Positions 50,256-54,496 of a stretch of DNA of 54,496 bases are shown in pieces. The notes below the pieces were generated by a model. It made no database searches. It worked only from the letters and a program-made list of their open reading frames with translations, and was not told the origin of the DNA. The number at the start of each line of letters is the position of its first letter. Position 1 is the first letter of the stretch. The translations under genes were made by a program, and so were the position numbers. Source of the DNA: Saprolegnia diclina VS20 (Eukaryota; Oomycota; Saprolegniomycetes; Saprolegniales; Saprolegniaceae); assembly GCF_000281045.1 (NCBI RefSeq), contig NW_008246095.1:445197-499692 (forward strand), read 5' to 3'.

Positions 50256-50691
50256 CTTCACCAACAATATTTGAGCAGCAAATGGTGTAGGATTAGTCCT
50301 AAATGCATTGGAATTAGGCAATGTCCTGTTTAGACGAGACAAAACCGCACCGAGAGAGATCGACATGATGGGTAACAGCACTCGCGCCGTGATCTCCTCC
50401 GATACGAGAGCTCGGCGCGCGTTTCATTGCGGCGGTGCCATCGCGACGTTGTTTGGTGCCGCGACCACGTCTAGTATCGCACCACAGACCGTCGCTCGCG
50501 ACTCCATCATACACTAATCAGGATGCAGGAGCTTTACGAGCTCAGACTTGGGATGTACCCAGCAATTAAGGCTGCAGTACGTACTGTTGCGTGTACCATT
50601 CGCTGTGCGCAAGCCTTGAAAGACTGCGATGAAGGCGCTGCGCAGGCATCTCTGGCTCCAAACCCACGACGAAACAGCAAAGTGCACTTGA

Positions 50692-50752
50692 AGTGACGTG
50701 GCGATTACGTTGCACCGATGGGCTTTCGGTGCAACGGAAACGCCACGTCACT
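50692..50752. repeat. 27-bp inverted repeat with TGACGTGGC ends (hairpin)
   Basis: Arms 50692-50718 and 50726-50752 are reverse complements over 27 bp with two mismatches, around a 7-nt loop. Each arm starts with agtgacgtggcg and ends cgttgcaccga at the loop. The outer TGACGTGG is the core recognised by CREB/ATF-type bZIP factors in other eukaryotes (established knowledge). Its function here is unknown. Confidence 0.8.
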
Positions 50753-51700
50753 GCCCACTCGGCTTGCGTGGCATAGTTGATTGCCCGACTGGCATGAGGA
50801 TCAGCAAGCCAAGAGCCGCAATAAGATCTCAATGTCGCTGTCAATAGGACAGCGTGGTCCATGTTGACGACAGCGCGCCGTAGCACTAGTAGATTAGCTC
50901 CACGACAAGGAACATTTTGTTCCACAGCGTCGCCTCCGACGGACTCTGCCTGATTGAAGTGCACAACTAGCGCGGCACGTCTCTTGGCCAGCAGAAAGGA
51001 CACGCGCCGTTTGTTCAAATAGAGCATGGACGGCGCACTGTGCACGGGTTGGTGATCGCGTGAATAGACTGTACGCAAAAGCCGGAGAAGAAACCATCGC
51101 CGTCCCCCAAATGGTCGTACCTGCAGCACGCGCCTTGACAAGACCACGGGTGTAACTCTGACGTGGCGGGCTCGTGTGCACTCAACGCATTACAAAACAA
51201 TATTCCACGCCTAGTCGCATCACCTGTCCAACAAAAGACAGCGTCTTGTGCCGTCGTGTCCACCGCGACATGCTTATCTGGCGACGAGGCGGTTGCAGAT
51301 ATTCATCACGGGCGAGACGGCGAGTAGCTGCACCTTTGTCATTGTGGAACGACCATGCGGAGCTCGTTCTGGGTCATTCGATGATTCGGCGACGAGAACC
51401 GTGGCTTCTGCCACGTCCTCGGTCGTGTCGCGTCGGTTTCGGTCCATGCAGAGCCAGCTGCAACGTCACCATCTGGGTCGACCAGTCAACGGCGTGATGT
51501 CTCGTATCACGCTGGCAGCCATCCGCAGCGCGTGACATGGCCAGCCATCCAGAAGTTGCTCACGGTGGGTTGCATTTCGTACGCTCGGTAGCCAGCGCCC
51601 TTTGCGCATGTGCAGCACCACGAGCACGTCGTCTCCGTGTCCCGAGCCGCTGCGCCGCCCATCGCCGCAGATGCACCGTAGATCCGGCGACGTGTGCGCG

Positions 51701-51718
51701 AGAATTCCGTGGAATTCT
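51701..51718. promoter_or_regulatory. Palindrome agaattccgtggaattct upstream of the M96-like gene
   Basis: Two 8-bp arms (agaattcc / ggaattct) flank a 2-bp centre. A CCAATCA follows 10 bp later at 51729-51735. The pair lies about 185-220 bp before the ATG at 51919. A dimeric regulator site is inferred. The spacing does not fit a canonical heat-shock element. Confidence 0.4.
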
Positions 51719-51918
51719 GCCGTGTCAGCCAATCAGACTTGTGTATGACTCATAGAGGACCGGGCAGGCGGCCGCCATACGATCCAATGGCCTCCGACTC
51801 CCTGGACCAAGGCGCACGCGACACGGAGCGCAGCCAGAGGTGCTCGCACTGGGACATGCTTGCGGATGTGGCACACGCTGTCTTGCTTCGAGACGCCGGC
51901 GGCAATCGCTAAACGGGT

Positions 51919-53128
51919 ATGGAGGACGAAGCCAAGGCGAACCGTCTGCGCCGGCGGCGTGAATACCGCAAGCTCGACGCCGCCGGGCTCCAGTACCTCC
52001 GCGACCGCGTCGTGCAGCTCACAGCGCAGCTCGAGCAGCTCGAGCGACGATCCAGCCCACCAGTCGCGCGATCGTCGCCCGCAACGATGCTGGCGTGGCG
52101 CGACGTCGCCGGGGCGCTCGGCGCCGATCTTCGCGCCGTGTGCGCCGCCAACGCCTCGCTGCGCAGACAAGTGCAAAGGAACGAAGCGTTCCAGAGAGCC
52201 ATGCACGCATGGGTCACGCGTACAAGCCACGTGCACGTACGTTCATCTTACCTCTGGGTGCCATCCTACACTGTACGACTAGGGGCACCCGTCGCCGCGC
52301 CTGACGTGGCAAGACGCCAGCCTTCCGATAGACCCCGCGACGCGCCTCGAGGCGATGGAGTGGATCACGCACCGCTTGTTTCACAACATTGACGGGCTCA
52401 TGGCAGCGTCCGGCTTGCCGTACACGCACGACAACTACCAGAGCACCACGGTGACCCAGCTCGATGAGACGTATCGCATCCAGGGCTGCTCGGTGCGCTA
52501 CGTGCACGCCGACGTTAGCGCTGCGGCGGCGTGCCTCGAGCAATTTGCCAAGGACTTTCCACCCTACTTGGAGGCGCGGGTTATATCCTCTCGTGTCGTG
52601 GGCCGTTTGGTTTCATATCGCACATGTCTAGTGCCTCACCGAAACGGACGAAGTGCTCTACACGCGGTACCTCTCGCCGTACGGGCTCACGGTGCATTTG
52701 CCGTTCGTTCAAAACGTTCTCCAGCGTCACTACTTTGACGGACGTCGGTACATCTCGTTCCGACACTGCATCACTGACGACGAAGCGCTCCCCGCCGACG
52801 ACCTTGTGTGTGGCTGGACCGAATGGTCTGTGCCTCAGTGTGCAATTTGGAAATAATCTTCGGGTGTAGGACAGTCGCAGAGTCGGTGGGCGAGAACGTG
52901 ACCGTCATCAAAGAGGGCTTTTTCGCCACCGGGCTTCGCACACCGAGTGGCGAGTACATTCGCATGGAGGCCGTGTCGCCCGCCGCCGCCGCCTGCGCCG
53001 ACCCCGCGAATCGGCTTCGCTGCATGCAACACGAAGCCCAAATGCGCTTTGCTCAGTCGTTCGAAGCCGACACGGCGTACTTCAACGCGCTCCTCAAGGT
53101 CCACGCGCGTAGCCTCCTGGACCGATGA
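51919..53128 (+). CDS. M96 mating-specific-like protein (basic coiled coil plus START-like domain)
   Basis: Four exons (51919-52236, 52283-52579, 52632-52825, 52870-53128) give 355 residues with phases kept. The N-terminus (MEDEAKANRLRRRREYRKL) is a basic segment followed by a leucine coil ('YLRDRVVQLTAQLEQLE'). Next comes a second helix set typical of this oomycete family ('AWRDVAGALGADLRAVCAAN', 'LRRQVQRNEAFQRAMHAWV'). Residues about 115-350 are START-like ('MEWITHRLFHNIDGLMA', 'DEVLYTRYLSPYGLTVHLPF', 'VTVIKEGFFATGLR'). Related oomycete proteins are annotated as M96 mating-specific; the biochemical role is not established. The basic region lacks the bZIP N-x7-R core, so DNA binding is doubtful. 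A 41-codon frame beginning at 51788 precedes it. Confidence 0.82.
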
Positions 53129-53787
53129 CAGATTGTGAACGATATGCATTCTTTGATTACTTGCGCCTGCTCCAATGCATTGGCGCTGGGCCTGGAGAAG
53201 CGTTGGCGACAAGGGCAAAGATCGGCTCGTGGCATATGGGTTCGTGGTATGCCTCTGCGTGGACACGGCACGTTCCGAGCAGCTGTCAATGCGGAAGCGT
53301 CTTGGGCCGTGGAACGATGCAACGAGGTCGGACGATCGCGGCAGGCAGCGGATGACTCATTAAAGACCTCCCTGCAGCGCAACGAATGTTGCTGGAGTGG
53401 CCTCTCGGGCCATTTGTGGTCGTGGTGGTCGTGGGTGAGCTATCGCTGGACCACTTGGCGAGCGGCCGAGGTGCCAAGGTGTGGTCGGTGTCCAGCAGCC
53501 ACTGACAGCCCATTGCACCTGGTCGGCACTGAGGACAAGGTCATCATGGAGGTGCGTCATGCATTGCGATCGAGATGTATGGCTGGAGTGTAGACCTCGT
53601 AGCATGCCTTGCGTCAAGATGAAGCGGTCGAGTGTTCCGCTTCTCGCGCAGTGCATGATTGAAAATACATGCGTCATGATGTGATGGTCAGATGCAGCGG
53701 TCGAGGTCATACGTCTATACTACAGGTCGCCGCAAGCGCCCACGTTTGTTTGTACTAACAATGCATTTGTTGTTTACGAGGCTACAG
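53129..53787. other. Intergenic region, no gene seen
   Basis: About 660 bp between the stops of two convergent genes (M96-like and mucin-like). Short open frames on both strands have no recognisable content. Confidence 0.5.
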
Positions 53788-54496
53788 CTAAGCACGGAGG
53801 AAGGTAGACGCCGGAGTTGGGACAGGGTAGCTTGTCGGGATCGACGACGCGGGCGTTGGCGCCGGGTACGCATTCGGGATGGTGGACACCGTCGGGAACA
53901 CACATCCCCACACACCCGACGGGATCTTCTGGCACACAGCATCCACCGGGGCGCGGCAGTTGACGCCGTCGACGTAGCTCTTCAGCGTTTTGATGCAGGC
54001 CGCGATGGCGGCGTCGTTCTTGACGGGGCATTTGGAGCCTGCCGGGATGAGGCCGGCACCCGAGCACACCGGGCCTGCGATGCAATAGGTAGCATCGCCG
54101 ACGACACTCACGTTGGTGCAGCCTTGGGCGGATGTCGGACGTTGCGACGACGCTGTACTTGGCGACTTGTTGGCCGGCGCCACCGTTGTCGACTGACTCG
54201 GAATCGGCGTAGTGGCAGGGACCTCAGTAGCGCCCGTGGTCGTCTGATCATAGTCGCTCGGTGTCTTGCTCAGAGAAGCGGATGTTGGCGTGTTTGCGTA
54301 AGGCTTCTCGCTCGCAGGCACTTCGATCTTCGTCGGGGCCGTTGTAGGCGCTGAGGTCGACGAGGTGGACTTCGCTGTCGGGGTCACCGTTGGCATGCTG
54401 CTGGCAGGGGCCGTCGTGGGCATGCTGCTGACAGGCGTAGGAAATGGCGACTGAGATGTCGGCACCGTCGTCTTCGGTGCTGAGGTCGGGCCAGCA
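53788..54496 (-). CDS. Mucin-like secreted protein with C-terminal 8-Cys domain (5' end beyond window)
   Basis: The frame is open to the right edge, so the signal peptide and start are outside the window. About 125 visible residues are Thr/Ser/Pro/Ala-rich, with imperfect repeats such as 'SSMPTTAPASSMPTVTP', the pattern of an O-glycosylated extracellular stalk. The C-terminal domain of about 75 residues has eight cysteines: CTNVSV, YCIAGPVC, KCPVKND, ACIKTLKSY, NCRAP, VCQKI and GCVF. A short Pro-rich tail follows and the stop is at 53790-53788. The Cys pattern resembles domains common in saprolegnialean secreted proteins. It is not a classical elicitin (98 residues, six Cys). A cell-wall or adhesion role is inferred. 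Confidence 0.75.
   Translation of the reverse strand, partial: AGPTSAPKTTVPTSQSPFPTPVSSMPTTAPASSMPTVTPTAKSTSSTSAPTTAPTKIEVPASEKPYANTPTSASLSKTPSDYDQTTTGATEVPATTPIPSQSTTVAPANKSPSTASSQRPTSAQGCTNVSVVGDATYCIAGPVCSGAGLIPAGSKCPVKNDAAIAACIKTLKSYVDGVNCRAPVDAVCQKIPSGVWGCVFPTVSTIPNAYPAPTPASSIPTSYPVPTPASTFLRA

Larger units (their letters stand above)
50256..51918. other. Large gene-poor region with hairpin and palindrome
   Basis: 1.66 kb between the TYW gene and the M96-like gene, which are head to head. An inverted CCAAT (cattgg) near 50307-50313 may serve the TYW gene. A 27-bp hairpin is at 50692-50752, a palindrome at 51701-51718 and CCAATCA at 51729-51735. Open frames (for example minus 51147-50566) lack ATG starts and recognisable content. 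An ATG at 51788 opens a 41-codon frame that ends just before the M96-like start; it could be a uORF. Confidence 0.5.

Noticed and set aside
50566-51147. 193-codon minus-strand frame
   Set aside because: It begins with GTG, has no ATG upstream, runs through the hairpin and has no recognisable family.
51701-51718. Heat-shock element
   Set aside because: The TTC and GAA triplets are four bases apart rather than two, so the canonical HSE spacing is not met.
53788-54100. Elicitin
   Set aside because: Eight cysteines with different spacing and a Thr-rich stalk before, not after, the domain. It does not match the 98-residue six-Cys elicitin core.

Overview
The window is nuclear DNA of an oomycete, most likely a saprolegnialean water mould (Aphanomyces/Saprolegnia/Achlya type). 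The case rests on GC-rich, compact, gene-dense sequence, genes cut by many very short introns (about 34-59 nt), FYVE-START and 'M96 mating-specific'-like proteins typical of oomycetes, WRKY19-like C-x4-C-x9-C-x2-H fingers, and a Ser/Thr/Pro-rich secreted protein with a Cys-rich tail. Prokaryotic features (operons, ribosome binding sites, CRISPR, insertion sequences) are absent. All splice models were assembled by eye from GT...AG pairs, reading-phase continuity and recognisable protein families. Every multi-exon model sums to a whole number of codons.

Layout. 1-3.1 kb: a truncated 5' gene end, a TPR protein and a small PH protein, all minus strand. 3.6-5.4 kb: an 11-exon TTLL9-type tubulin glutamylase, followed by a gene-poor stretch with a 28-bp hairpin. 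6.3-11.6 kb: a bZIP protein with a CHCH-type finger and an NTF2/SnoaL-like tail, a small membrane protein, and the splicing helicase DDX46/Prp5. 11.9-19.3 kb: a START-FYVE-FIST fusion protein, DNA ligase IV (plus) and a glutaredoxin. 20.0-21.6 kb: an SH3 protein. 21.8-38.1 kb: one minus-strand gene of 28 exons encoding an apparent 4,996-residue protein with PH, several C2, tudor-like, DEP-like and second PH domains and a C-terminal array of about 56-residue helical repeats. 39.4-41.8 kb: a three-finger protein and splicing factor SF3B4. 41.9-50.3 kb: a tuberin (TSC2) gene and a TYW3-Kelch-TYW2 wybutosine gene, both minus. 51.9-53.1 kb: an M96-like protein. 53.8 kb to the right edge: the 3' part of a mucin-like secreted protein.

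The genes are mainly unrelated housekeeping and signalling genes: splicing (DDX46, SF3B4), DNA end joining (LIG4), tRNA-Phe wybutosine synthesis, TOR control (TSC2), ciliary tubulin modification (TTLL9), lipid/membrane signalling (PH, C2, FYVE, START) and redox. The strongest novelty candidates are the START-FYVE-FIST fusion, the giant multi-C2 protein with its undescribed repeat, an internal duplication inside the wybutosine gene, and a dominant GTAC 5' splice-site class. CCAAT boxes recur about 50-185 bp upstream of many start codons and look like the common core promoter element.
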